Of a stretch of 64,000 bases of DNA, positions 9,020 through 16,436 are shown in pieces. How positions within the stretch are numbered: position 1 is the stretch's first letter; each line of letters opens with the position of its first letter. Made by a program: the position numbers and the translations under genes. Below the pieces are notes generated by a model that did no database searches, had not been told where the DNA came from, and was given only the letters and a program-made list of their open reading frames with translations. The DNA is from Cytophagales bacterium (GTDB lineage: Bacteria > Bacteroidota > Bacteroidia > Cytophagales > Spirosomataceae): positions 209,619-273,618 of the forward strand of contig JAAFJP010000002.1 of NCBI GenBank assembly GCA_013298125.1, given 5' to 3'.

Positions 9020-9670
9020 TTATTTGTTTAAAGGATATGGCTGATATTTTACATCAAATCGTCCTTGGGTAATAAGTTTTGAGCTACTGTTGGTATTTTG
9101 ATTAGGAAAAATTTTTGCATAAAATACGCCTGACATAATTTTTTCTACGGTATCAATTTTCACAAAAGTAATATTGGCCGAATTTTCAAGTTTAGGGTTT
9201 GTTACATAAGCGTAAGCATTAGGATTTGAAAATTGACTAAAAGATTTTCCATTGCCATTCGGAACAAATTTTATTTTCAAATCAGCCCGTTTGGGGAATT
9301 TTGGCAAATCAATAGAATACACTTCCATGACATTGGGATAACCTTTGCAGGCAAATTCTATGGATAAATCATCGTCTTTTGCATTGGTGTACATATTTCC
9401 TTGAATCTGTATTTTCGTTGAGTCCTTACTTTTTAGATAAAATAAAGAACTTTGCAAATTTGGGACTGCGACCTTTGTCCAGCCTCCATCTTCAACATGA
9501 TTTCCTGCATTAGCCCAATGAACGTCATTAATCAAACAAGTAAAATAGTATTTGCCAGCGAGAGATAAATCAGGTAGTTTAGTAGATGCTGGTCCAGGTG
9601 TTTCTACGGCATCCTTACAATTTCCATAAAGCAACATAATTCCTAACAAAACAAGTGTCAATTTTTTCAT
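9020..9670 (-). CDS. Predicted lipoprotein, unknown function
   Basis: 216 residues beginning MKKLTLVLLGIMLLYGNC, a signal peptide with Cys18 at a lipobox-like site (LYGNC), so probably lipid-anchored. The mature part is beta-rich with no recognised domain. A segment near YYFTCLINDVHW resembles the start of DUF6252-type periplasmic domains found in many Bacteroidota lipoproteins, but I cannot confirm it. It lies between an Lgt-family gene and the radical SAM gene, 6 bp from the latter, in one likely transcription unit. Confidence 0.72.
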   Translation of the reverse strand: MKKLTLVLLGIMLLYGNCKDAVETPGPASTKLPDLSLAGKYYFTCLINDVHWANAGNHVEDGGWTKVAVPNLQSSLFYLKSKDSTKIQIQGNMYTNAKDDDLSIEFACKGYPNVMEVYSIDLPKFPKRADLKIKFVPNGNGKSFSQFSNPNAYAYVTNPKLENSANITFVKIDTVEKIMSGVFYAKIFPNQNTNSSSKLITQGRFDVKYQPYPLNK

Positions 9671-9682
9671 AATCGTAAATGT

Positions 9683-10417
9683 TTAAATGTTCTGAACCAA
9701 TTTTTGAGGCATTAATAAAACTTTCCAATAATAAAACAATCCAAATATACACGCAATTTGGATAGAACAAAATCCGAAAACATAAAACTCATTGGGCTTG
9801 ATAAACTCAATCAACAATCGAAACGCTAAATAACTGACCATGAAGACTTTAAACCTTGCTCCATTGGCTAATTTGACTCTTTTTTCAAGGAAATAAATCA
9901 AGATTCCAAGGATAATCAGAAAGAAAATTTCGTATAATTGCGTAGGATGTCTGTACAATCCATCGCCAAAATTTATTCCAAATGGTAGCGTTGTCGGGAT
10001 GCCAAAAGTGCCGTCTTCAAGTCCTTCGGCAAAGCATCCTAATCTGCCAATTGATAGTGCCAGAATGATGGGAAAGGTCATTAAATCGCCCGAAGAGGTG
10101 TTTACGCCAATGATTTTTTTCGTAATTTCAACACCAATCAATCCGCCTAAAAGTCCGCCTACGATGGTTTTGTTGCCCATGAAATAAACCAAATTTAAGG
10201 TATGTAATTTAGAAGGACTTTCGAGAACGCCCAGAATATGCGAACCCAAAAATGCCCCAGCGGCAGCTCCAATAAAAATCCAAAGTCGCCCTTCGTCATT
10301 GATTAAATCTGTCGTTTTGTTTCTGAGAAAAACATAATACCGATAGCCGATGGAATACGCTAATATTTCAAAAATAAGATGTAAATGAATGTCAAAAATA
10401 GTGATGGGGAAGGTCAT
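9683..10417 (-). CDS. Prolipoprotein diacylglyceryl transferase (Lgt) family protein
   Basis: Lgt enzymes move diacylglycerol from phosphatidylglycerol to the lipobox cysteine of prolipoproteins at the inner membrane. About seven hydrophobic helices are visible. The Lgt signature appears as LSIGRLGCFAEG near residues 122-131 with the key Arg, and RHPTQLYE near 156-163. The open frame continues upstream to an ATG at 10450, but those 11 codons (MSNPLNPC...) are read out of an intergenic repeat arm, so I choose the ATG at 10417 (MTFPITIFDIHLH), giving 244 residues. It differs from canonical Lgt in GCFxEG in place of GNFxNG and in the DGTFGIPTTLP loop, so it may be a second, specialised Lgt and not the housekeeping enzyme. 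Confidence 0.82.
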   Translation of the reverse strand: MTFPITIFDIHLHLIFEILAYSIGYRYYVFLRNKTTDLINDEGRLWIFIGAAAGAFLGSHILGVLESPSKLHTLNLVYFMGNKTIVGGLLGGLIGVEITKKIIGVNTSSGDLMTFPIILALSIGRLGCFAEGLEDGTFGIPTTLPFGINFGDGLYRHPTQLYEIFFLIILGILIYFLEKRVKLANGARFKVFMVSYLAFRLLIEFIKPNEFYVFGFCSIQIACIFGLFYYWKVLLMPQKLVQNI

Positions 10418-10423
10418 AAAGAT

Positions 10424-10567
10424 GGCACACGGATTTAATGGATTAGACACGGATTATACTTTATTTTTATTTCACAAATTGGCTTTACAAAAATTTAACC
10501 CAATAATAGTCAGTTTATACTTAAAATCAAATAACAATCCGTGTCCAATCCGTTCAATCCGTGTGCC
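10424..10567. repeat. Inverted repeat of the ACACGGATT family
   Basis: Left arm 10424-10455 and right arm 10536-10567 match over 32 bp with about four mismatches. Each arm contains the words ACACGGATT and GGATT(A/G)GACACGGATT. Related elements lie at 45736, 54323 and, more distantly, 33208. Confidence 0.85.
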
Positions 10568-10604
10568 ATAAATCTTTGACGAAGTTGAAGCTAAAAGGGT
10601 TGCA

Positions 10605-11726
10605 TCATAAAAACAAATCACTCGCAATTCTATCTGCAAATAATTTTCCTGAATGAGTCAATAAAAGTGTATCATTTTCAACCTTCAAAAAACCTTCTCG
10701 AATCTGTTTTTCTAATTCCAAAGCATTTTGTTTTTGAAATAGTTGATTTGATAACGTATTGATTTTCTGAATATTACAACCCCACTTTGAACGTAAACCC
10801 GTTAAAAGATATTCATTCACTTGGTCTTCAACGGTCAAGATTTCTACTTCAGCAGGGACGATATTTTGCTGTAATTCTTTGACGTATTTAGCATTATTCG
10901 GAACATTATATTGCCGACTGATATGGTTAAAACTATGTGCCGATGGACCAATTCCCAAATACTCTTCCTGTTTCCAATAACTGGTATTGTGTCGTGAATA
11001 ATGTTCGTTTCGGGCAAAGTTTGAAATCTCGTATTGTTCAAAACCATTTTGGGCTAAATGACTGACCAACATATCAAACTGAGTGGCTGCATAATCATCA
11101 TCAATCACTTGTATTTTTCCTTGTTTCAGCCATTTACCAAAAACAGTTTTAGGTTCAATCGTGAGACAATACGCAGAGATATGATTGGTATTTAAAGTCG
11201 TTACTTTCTGTAAATCTATCTCAAAAATAGCATGACTTTCGGAAGGAATCGCATAGATTAAATCAATTGTAAGATTCTGAATACCAGTGTCTTGCGACAA
11301 TTTTACGCAAGTTTCAGCTTCTTGACTTGTATGGATTCTGTTAAGGCTTTTTAGATGTGGTTCGTGGAAAGATTGTATGCCAATACTCAGGCGATTGATG
11401 TTGTACTTTTTGAATAATTTTAATTTCTCTCTCGTCAAATCATCGGGGTTGGCTTCGAGGGTAATCTCAGCATTAGGTTTGACATTAAAATGCTTTGAAA
11501 TGGTCTCAAAAATCTGAATAAAATCAGCTTCTTCCAACAACGAAGGCGTACCTCCGCCAAAGTAAATTGTCTCTAAGTTTTTGTCTTGGAGATAGTCTTT
11601 TTGCAAGAAAATTTCATGGCAAATAGCCTGCACAATTTCAGTTTTAGCTTTGAGAGAAATGCTAAAATGAAAGTCACAATAATGACAAGCCTGACGGCAA
11701 AAGGGTATGTGGAGATATAGGTGCAT
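10605..11726 (-). CDS. hemW: Radical SAM heme chaperone HemW
   Basis: 373 residues. The N-terminus reads HIPFCRQACHYCDF, giving C10-x3-C14-x2-C17 followed by D-F. HemW has Phe at this point where true HemN oxidases have a fourth Cys. FGGGTPSLL, EANPDDLT, NRLSIGIQSF and the EISNFARN segment confirm the HemN/HemW family. HemW inserts haem into target proteins and is not itself a coproporphyrinogen oxidase, although such genes are often annotated that way. Its ATG overlaps the stop of the M16 peptidase gene by one base (TAATG), so the two are probably co-translated. Confidence 0.93.
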   Translation of the reverse strand: MHLYLHIPFCRQACHYCDFHFSISLKAKTEIVQAICHEIFLQKDYLQDKNLETIYFGGGTPSLLEEADFIQIFETISKHFNVKPNAEITLEANPDDLTREKLKLFKKYNINRLSIGIQSFHEPHLKSLNRIHTSQEAETCVKLSQDTGIQNLTIDLIYAIPSESHAIFEIDLQKVTTLNTNHISAYCLTIEPKTVFGKWLKQGKIQVIDDDYAATQFDMLVSHLAQNGFEQYEISNFARNEHYSRHNTSYWKQEEYLGIGPSAHSFNHISRQYNVPNNAKYVKELQQNIVPAEVEILTVEDQVNEYLLTGLRSKWGCNIQKINTLSNQLFQKQNALELEKQIREGFLKVENDTLLLTHSGKLFADRIASDLFL

Positions 11727-12958
11727 TACTCTGGCAAAAATGTCAAACTACTCAAATCTTCTTCCCTAAACATCTCATTAGCAAGGTCTTGCAACTGAAT
11801 GGCTGTCACTACTTTAATTTGAGCGAATAAATCTTCCAAGCTATCAATTCTATCAATATCCAACAAACTTTTTGCCATCATCAACATAAAACTCATATTG
11901 CCCTCCTCCGACATTGCCATCTGTCCCATCAATTGAGCTTTCGTATTTTGGAGTTGGGTTTTGGTTAATTGCACTTCTCTTAATTTCTTTAATTCATTCA
12001 AAATCAAGGAATTAACCTTTTTTACTCGTTTCGTTTCTGCCGCATACGACACTGACCAATAACCAGTATCAATAAAAGGCGTATAACCCGCATCAATCGA
12101 ATAGACCAAACCATTACGCTCACGGACAGCAAGATTCAAACGAGAATTCATCCCGAAACCTCCCAAAAGATTGATCAACATAAAGAATGGCAATCTTCTC
12201 GAATCTGAAAGGCAGTAAGATGGTCGCCCGAGGGTTACGTGAGCCTGTGAAATTCCACGATTAACGGTCTGATGCTGAGGCACATAGCCCGCAGGAGCAA
12301 CCCGAATCAAGTTAGATTTTTTATTGGGAATATCTTTGAAGAATTTTTCAGCGAATTGTACGACTTTTTTGAAAGGAATATTACCGATTGACGAAAAAAT
12401 AACTCTCTCTGTATCAAGGTTTTCAGAGATAAAATCAAATAAATCTTGCCTCGAAAAATTAGACACACTTTCTTGATTACCAAGCGTATTTTTGCCCAAC
12501 TGATGATTGGCAAAAAGTATCTCATCAAAATCATCTTGAATGGCATCTTCGGGTGAGTCATAGTACATCGCCATTTCTTCCAAAATCACGCCACGCTCAC
12601 GTTCTACTTGCTTTTCGGGAAAAATAGAACGGAAAGTTATATCCGATAAAAGCTCCAATGCACGCTCATAATGGGGCGTAAGAACGGAGGCATGAAAACA
12701 GATTTTTTCCTTCGTGGTATAAGCATTCAATTCCCCTCCTACTATCTCCAAACGATTGATAATCTGTAAAGAAGAGCGTTTTTGCGTACCTTTAAAAGCC
12801 ATGTGTTCCCAAAAATGAGCAAGCCCTTGTTGGTGCGGTTTCTCGTCCCGACTGCCCATATCGAGCATAATCCCGATGTGCGAAATAGTGGTATGCGTAA
12901 CCTGCCGATGCACGACCCGAATGCCGTTGGGCAAGGTATGTTGATTGATTGATTCCAA
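11726..12958 (-). CDS. M16-family zinc metallopeptidase
   Basis: 410 residues, the usual length for single-subunit M16B (processing-peptidase-like) proteins. The inverted zinc motif is H48-F-W-E51-H52, with the downstream VGGELNAYTTKEKICFHA and ERGVILEEM segments supplying the third ligand and supporting contacts. The C-terminal inactive-type domain includes GFGMNSRLNLAVRERNGLVYSIDAG, typical of the family. No ATG is available: an in-frame TAA directly precedes the TTG at 12958, and the MESINQHTLPNGIRVV start fits the family. It heads a two-gene operon with hemW. Confidence 0.92.
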   Translation of the reverse strand: MESINQHTLPNGIRVVHRQVTHTTISHIGIMLDMGSRDEKPHQQGLAHFWEHMAFKGTQKRSSLQIINRLEIVGGELNAYTTKEKICFHASVLTPHYERALELLSDITFRSIFPEKQVERERGVILEEMAMYYDSPEDAIQDDFDEILFANHQLGKNTLGNQESVSNFSRQDLFDFISENLDTERVIFSSIGNIPFKKVVQFAEKFFKDIPNKKSNLIRVAPAGYVPQHQTVNRGISQAHVTLGRPSYCLSDSRRLPFFMLINLLGGFGMNSRLNLAVRERNGLVYSIDAGYTPFIDTGYWSVSYAAETKRVKKVNSLILNELKKLREVQLTKTQLQNTKAQLMGQMAMSEEGNMSFMLMMAKSLLDIDRIDSLEDLFAQIKVVTAIQLQDLANEMFREEDLSSLTFLPE

Positions 12959-13053
12959 TTACCGAAATTTTGAGTTTTGAATTTTGGGTTATTTTAAGGT
13001 GTTTGACTACAAATTTAACTAATTTTATAGCCGAATGATTCAAATGACAAAAA

Positions 13054-13698
13054 ATGAAACAAATCTACCTCCTAAGCGGTCTCGGTGCTGACCATAGAGT
13101 TCTGCAAGATTTAGATTTTTCTGGTTATGAAACTACCTTTATAAAATGGACTCAACCACTTGAAAATGAGTCAATTGAAGAATACGCAGAACGATTGATA
13201 GAGCAAATTAAAACCAAAAATCCAATCATCATTGGACTTTCATTTGGGGGAATGATGGCGGTGGAAATTGGAAAATTGATTAAGACCGAAAAAATAATTT
13301 TGATAGCTTCGGCAAAGACAAAATTTGAGATTCCATTTTATTATCGTTTTGTAGGAAGTTTAGGGTTACATAAATTATTACCCACCAATTTGATGAAACA
13401 ACCTAACTTTATCAGTAATTGGCTTTTTGGAACAGAATCCACAAAAGATAAAGTGTTGTTAGCCAATATCTTACGTGATACAGATTCAATATTTTTGAAA
13501 TGGGCAATTGATAAAATTGTGAATTGGCAAAACGTAATTATTCCTCCAAATCTCAAACACATTCACGGAACAGCGGATAGAATTTTACCTTACAGATTTG
13601 TTTCCGAAAACGTAAAAATTAATGGTGGAGGGCATTTTATGACAACAAATAAGGCGGAAAAATTGAGTCATGAAATTAGGAAATTGATTGAAGAATGA
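13054..13698 (+). CDS. Alpha/beta hydrolase
   Basis: 214 residues. The nucleophile elbow is GLSFGG, with Ser63. The acid is in HGTADRILP and the histidine in GGGHFMTTN near the C-terminus, so the triad is complete. The N-terminus (IYLLSGLGADHRVLQDL) gives the oxyanion-hole region. No signal peptide, so cytoplasmic. It is divergent from the M16/hemW operon and its substrate cannot be told from sequence. Confidence 0.88.
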   Translation: MKQIYLLSGLGADHRVLQDLDFSGYETTFIKWTQPLENESIEEYAERLIEQIKTKNPIIIGLSFGGMMAVEIGKLIKTEKIILIASAKTKFEIPFYYRFVGSLGLHKLLPTNLMKQPNFISNWLFGTESTKDKVLLANILRDTDSIFLKWAIDKIVNWQNVIIPPNLKHIHGTADRILPYRFVSENVKINGGGHFMTTNKAEKLSHEIRKLIEE

Positions 13699-13738
13699 AA
13701 ATAGCTCTTGATTTTAAAACTACTATCACTTAAATAAT

Positions 13739-14263
13739 ATGGAATCAATCTATTACTACATCATTTTTTTAGTTATTTGTTTAATTGTAGGAATTGCCGT
13801 ATTGGCTCATAGCATTATCGAGAAGCATAAGAAAGGAATAAAAATAGGGCTATTGATAACTTCGTTTCCATTCTTAATAATCGGGGCATTTTTCCTATAT
13901 CTTTTCATTGACAGTAAATACACAAAACCATATCCAAATGAAAAAGAATTAGTAGGAGTCTATCATTTAGTTGGGGCAAGTAATGATGTTGAAGAGGCAG
14001 ACTATAAAAAATGTAGGCTTATTCTTAAATCTGATGGAAAGTTTACACTTTCTACAATCCCTTACATAAATAATTGTATTGAAGGAAGTTATTATATTGA
14101 CAGAGAAGTTGGATATCCTAATACTTTTTCAATGGAATGTATTGTTGAGTCTTATATTTATACAAACTGGGATAATTTTCAAGTTAGGCTTATTTTTGGA
14201 GATAATGATTTGGAATATGAGGAGAGAAGTTTTTTAGTTTTTGAGAAAATACCTACAAAATGA
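13739..14263 (+). CDS. Membrane-anchored protein of unknown function
   Basis: 174 residues with two N-terminal membrane helices (YYIIFLVICLIVGIAVLAHSII and IGLLITSFPFLIIGAFFLYLF), then a soluble domain (ELVGVYHLVGASNDVEEAD to FLVFEKIPTK). That domain resembles the 8-stranded barrel seen in many small Bacteroidota proteins (opening GVYHLV, later GKFTLS). Its stop overlaps the start of the glycosyltransferase gene by 4 bases (ATGA), so translation is likely coupled. Function is unknown. Confidence 0.7.
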   Translation: MESIYYYIIFLVICLIVGIAVLAHSIIEKHKKGIKIGLLITSFPFLIIGAFFLYLFIDSKYTKPYPNEKELVGVYHLVGASNDVEEADYKKCRLILKSDGKFTLSTIPYINNCIEGSYYIDREVGYPNTFSMECIVESYIYTNWDNFQVRLIFGDNDLEYEERSFLVFEKIPTK

Positions 14264-15372
14264 AAATAGCGTTCGATGCCAAAAGAGCATTTCATAACAA
14301 TACAGGTTTAGGAAATTATAGTCGTTTCGTGATTGAGGCGTTGTTAAAATATTTTCCTGAAAATGAATATGTCGCTTATAGTAGCCCCCCCCGCCCCCAG
14401 AGGGAGAACTTTTACGAGAAATTAATGCCATTTCTAAAAACTCCCCCTCGGGGGGCAGGGGGGCTTTGGCGTAGTTGGTTGATAAAGAATGACTTACAAA
14501 AAGACAATATCCAAATCTATCACGGTCTGAGCAACGAGTTGCCCTTTGGAAAAATGCCTTCGGGTATCAAAACTGTCGTAACTATCCACGATTTAATTTT
14601 TGAAAGATACCCCAAATTATATCCTTTTTTTGATAGAATAATTTACCAATTAAAATTCAAGAAAGCCTGTCAAAATGCAGATGCCATCGTGGCGGTGAGT
14701 GAACAAACCAAACGAGATATCGTTGATTTTTACGGCATAAATCCTGATAAAATCCATGTCATTTATCAAGATTGTGATGTGGCTTTTCAAGAAAAAAAGT
14801 CAGTAGAAGCAATTGAAATTGTTAAAAATAAATATCAAATTTCACGAAAATATATTCTCTCAGTAGGAACAATTATTAAACGAAAAAATCAATTAACTTT
14901 GGTAAAAGCCTTCCAAAAACTCAATCTGAGCAATTATGAATTAGTTTTAGTAGGTGGAAAATCAGCTTATCAAAAACAGATTGAAGATTATATCCAAGAG
15001 CATAATTTACCGAATATCAAAATTTTAAACAAAGTCCCATTCCAAGATTTACCCACCATTTATCAAGGCTCTGAGGTATTTGTTTATCCATCGGTTTTTG
15101 AAGGTTTTGGGATTCCGATTGTAGAAGCCTTACATTCGGGCGTACCTGTGATTGCGGCTACGGGGTCGTGTTTGGAAGAGGCTGGTGGAGAAGGAGCGTT
15201 GTACGCTAATCCATTAGATTACAAGGATTTAGCGGATAAAATTTTACAAATATTAGTCAATAAAGATTTACAAAAACAATTGATTGAAGCTGGGCAAAAG
15301 CACGTTCAAGGGTTTTCTGCGGAGAGGATTGCGGGAGCTTTGAATGAAATATATTGTAGATTAATCTCTTAA
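14260..15372 (+). CDS. Group 4 glycosyltransferase (GT-B fold)
   Basis: 370 residues. The C-terminal nucleotide-sugar domain is clear: ILSVGTIIKRKNQLTLVKAF, then NLPNIKILNKVPFQDLPTIYQGSEVFVYPSVFEGFGIPIVEAL with the E-x7-E motif, and the ADKILQIL tail. The N-terminal acceptor domain has DAKRAFHNNTGLGNYSR and TVVTIHDLIFERYP. Residues about 42-69 (SSPPRPQRENF...KTPPRGAGGLW) derive from a GC-rich repeat pair at 14383-14465 inserted in frame, between strand two of the domain and the NDIQIYHGLSNELP-type segment. Acceptor and sugar are unknown; it may work in surface polysaccharide synthesis. No other polysaccharide genes are adjacent. Confidence 0.9.
   Translation: MKIAFDAKRAFHNNTGLGNYSRFVIEALLKYFPENEYVAYSSPPRPQRENFYEKLMPFLKTPPRGAGGLWRSWLIKNDLQKDNIQIYHGLSNELPFGKMPSGIKTVVTIHDLIFERYPKLYPFFDRIIYQLKFKKACQNADAIVAVSEQTKRDIVDFYGINPDKIHVIYQDCDVAFQEKKSVEAIEIVKNKYQISRKYILSVGTIIKRKNQLTLVKAFQKLNLSNYELVLVGGKSAYQKQIEDYIQEHNLPNIKILNKVPFQDLPTIYQGSEVFVYPSVFEGFGIPIVEALHSGVPVIAATGSCLEEAGGEGALYANPLDYKDLADKILQILVNKDLQKQLIEAGQKHVQGFSAERIAGALNEIYCRLIS
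14383..14465. repeat. GC-rich inverted repeat pair inside the GT4 gene
   Basis: Left arm 14383-14406 (begins AGCCCCCC, ends AGGGAG) and right arm 14441-14465 (begins CTCCCCCT, ends GGGGGGCT) are imperfect inverses around a 34-bp centre. The 83-bp element keeps the reading frame. Confidence 0.8.
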
Positions 15373-15480
15373 AGGGAGTGGTCGGTCTTGACGGCTTGCT
15401 TCAAATTCAGCTAAAAATCCTGTTGGATTTTCGATTCCACCGCCTGCATCAATAGCAAGATGAGCTTCTTGAATTGTCCG
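15361..15480 (-). pseudogene. Possible remnant of a small gene, cut off by a repeat
   Basis: On the minus strand the frame ending at 15361 reads a protein-like tail of about 40 residues (IQEAHLAIDAGGGIENPTG followed by FLAEFEASRQDRPLPL). Upstream of 15482 the frame runs into the inverted repeat at 15482-15589 and loses protein character. This could be the end of a gene whose 5' part was replaced by the repeat. I do not recognise the family, and a chance open frame cannot be excluded. Confidence 0.3.
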
Positions 15481-15481
15481 A

Positions 15482-15589
15482 GAGGTTACACAGAGTGCCA
15501 CAGAGTTTAAATTGAGAGCCACGGAGGAGATTGGTTTTTTTTCTCCGTGGTTCTTGATTTTTTTTCTCTGTTGCTCTCTGTGTAACCTC
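15482..15589. repeat. Inverted repeat with GGTTACACAGAG ends
   Basis: Outer arms GAGGTTACACAGAG and CTCTGTGTAACCTC, and inner arms CCACGGAG and CTCCGTGG, pair across the whole 108 bp. It lies between the GT4 gene and the O-methyltransferase gene. Confidence 0.8.
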
Positions 15590-15668
15590 ATTTTCTCTAA
15601 ATACATTTTAAACTGCCTTTGAACCGTTTTCACAAATATAACCAACACAATCATAGAAATAAACAATC

Positions 15669-16316
15669 ATGGATTTTTTACCAAAAAACATCAACGATTA
15701 TTCCGAAAACCATACTTCACCCGAAGGTGATTTATTGGCACGCCTCAACCGTGAAACGCACGCTAAAATCCTACAAGCCAGAATGTTATCTGGACATTTA
15801 CAGGGGCGAGTGTTGGCGATGTTCTCACAAATGATGCGTCCCAATCGTATTCTCGAAATTGGGACTTATACGGGTTATTCAGCTCTTTGTTTGGCGGAGG
15901 GATTGGCTGAAAATGGTAAAATCATCACGATAGATGTCAATGAAGAGTTAGAAACTTTTACGAGAGGCTTTTTTGATGAATCAGCATACGCTCAAAAAAT
16001 TGAATACAGAATCGGCGATGCGGGCGAAATTATTCCAACACTTGATGAAACTTTCGACATCGTTTTTATTGATGCCGACAAAATGAATTATCAAAAATAT
16101 TACGATTTAGTTTTCGATAAAGTCCGTCAGGGAGGTTTTATCATTTCAGATAATGTACTTTGGAGTGGAAAAGTGGCGGATATTCAAGAAGGCAAAAAGA
16201 TTGACCGAGATACGCAGAACCTCCTGAATTTCAACAAGATGTGTCACGATGACCCACGTACCGAAAACCTTTTGATGCCTATACGTGATGGTTTGATGAT
16301 TTCGAGAAAACTATAA
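15669..16316 (+). CDS. Class I O-methyltransferase (caffeoyl-CoA/catechol OMT type)
   Basis: 215 residues, full length for Methyltransf_3 proteins. The SAM-binding motif is RILEIGTYTGYSALCLAEG at residues 60-78. IITIDVNEE follows as motif II, then IVFIDADKMNYQKYYD with the metal-binding Asp and DNVLWSGKVAD, the segment that supplies the second metal ligand. These enzymes methylate catechol-type hydroxyls using Mg2+. Substrate is unknown. It stands alone, preceded by an inverted repeat. Confidence 0.93.
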   Translation: MDFLPKNINDYSENHTSPEGDLLARLNRETHAKILQARMLSGHLQGRVLAMFSQMMRPNRILEIGTYTGYSALCLAEGLAENGKIITIDVNEELETFTRGFFDESAYAQKIEYRIGDAGEIIPTLDETFDIVFIDADKMNYQKYYDLVFDKVRQGGFIISDNVLWSGKVADIQEGKKIDRDTQNLLNFNKMCHDDPRTENLLMPIRDGLMISRKL

Positions 16317-16436
16317 TTTGGCACGGCTTTTGTCAATGTAGTTTTAAGAGGGATAAGTCCTCTGATTGTATGAGTGAGAATGCAAATCCGCAATCCACCT
16401 TCCGCAATCCACAATCACAATAATCCATCCAGTAAA

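Noticed and set aside
10418..10450. Start of the Lgt-like gene at the upstream ATG (10450)
   Set aside because: These codons lie in an inverted repeat arm and match the unrelated false N-terminus of the vWA gene.
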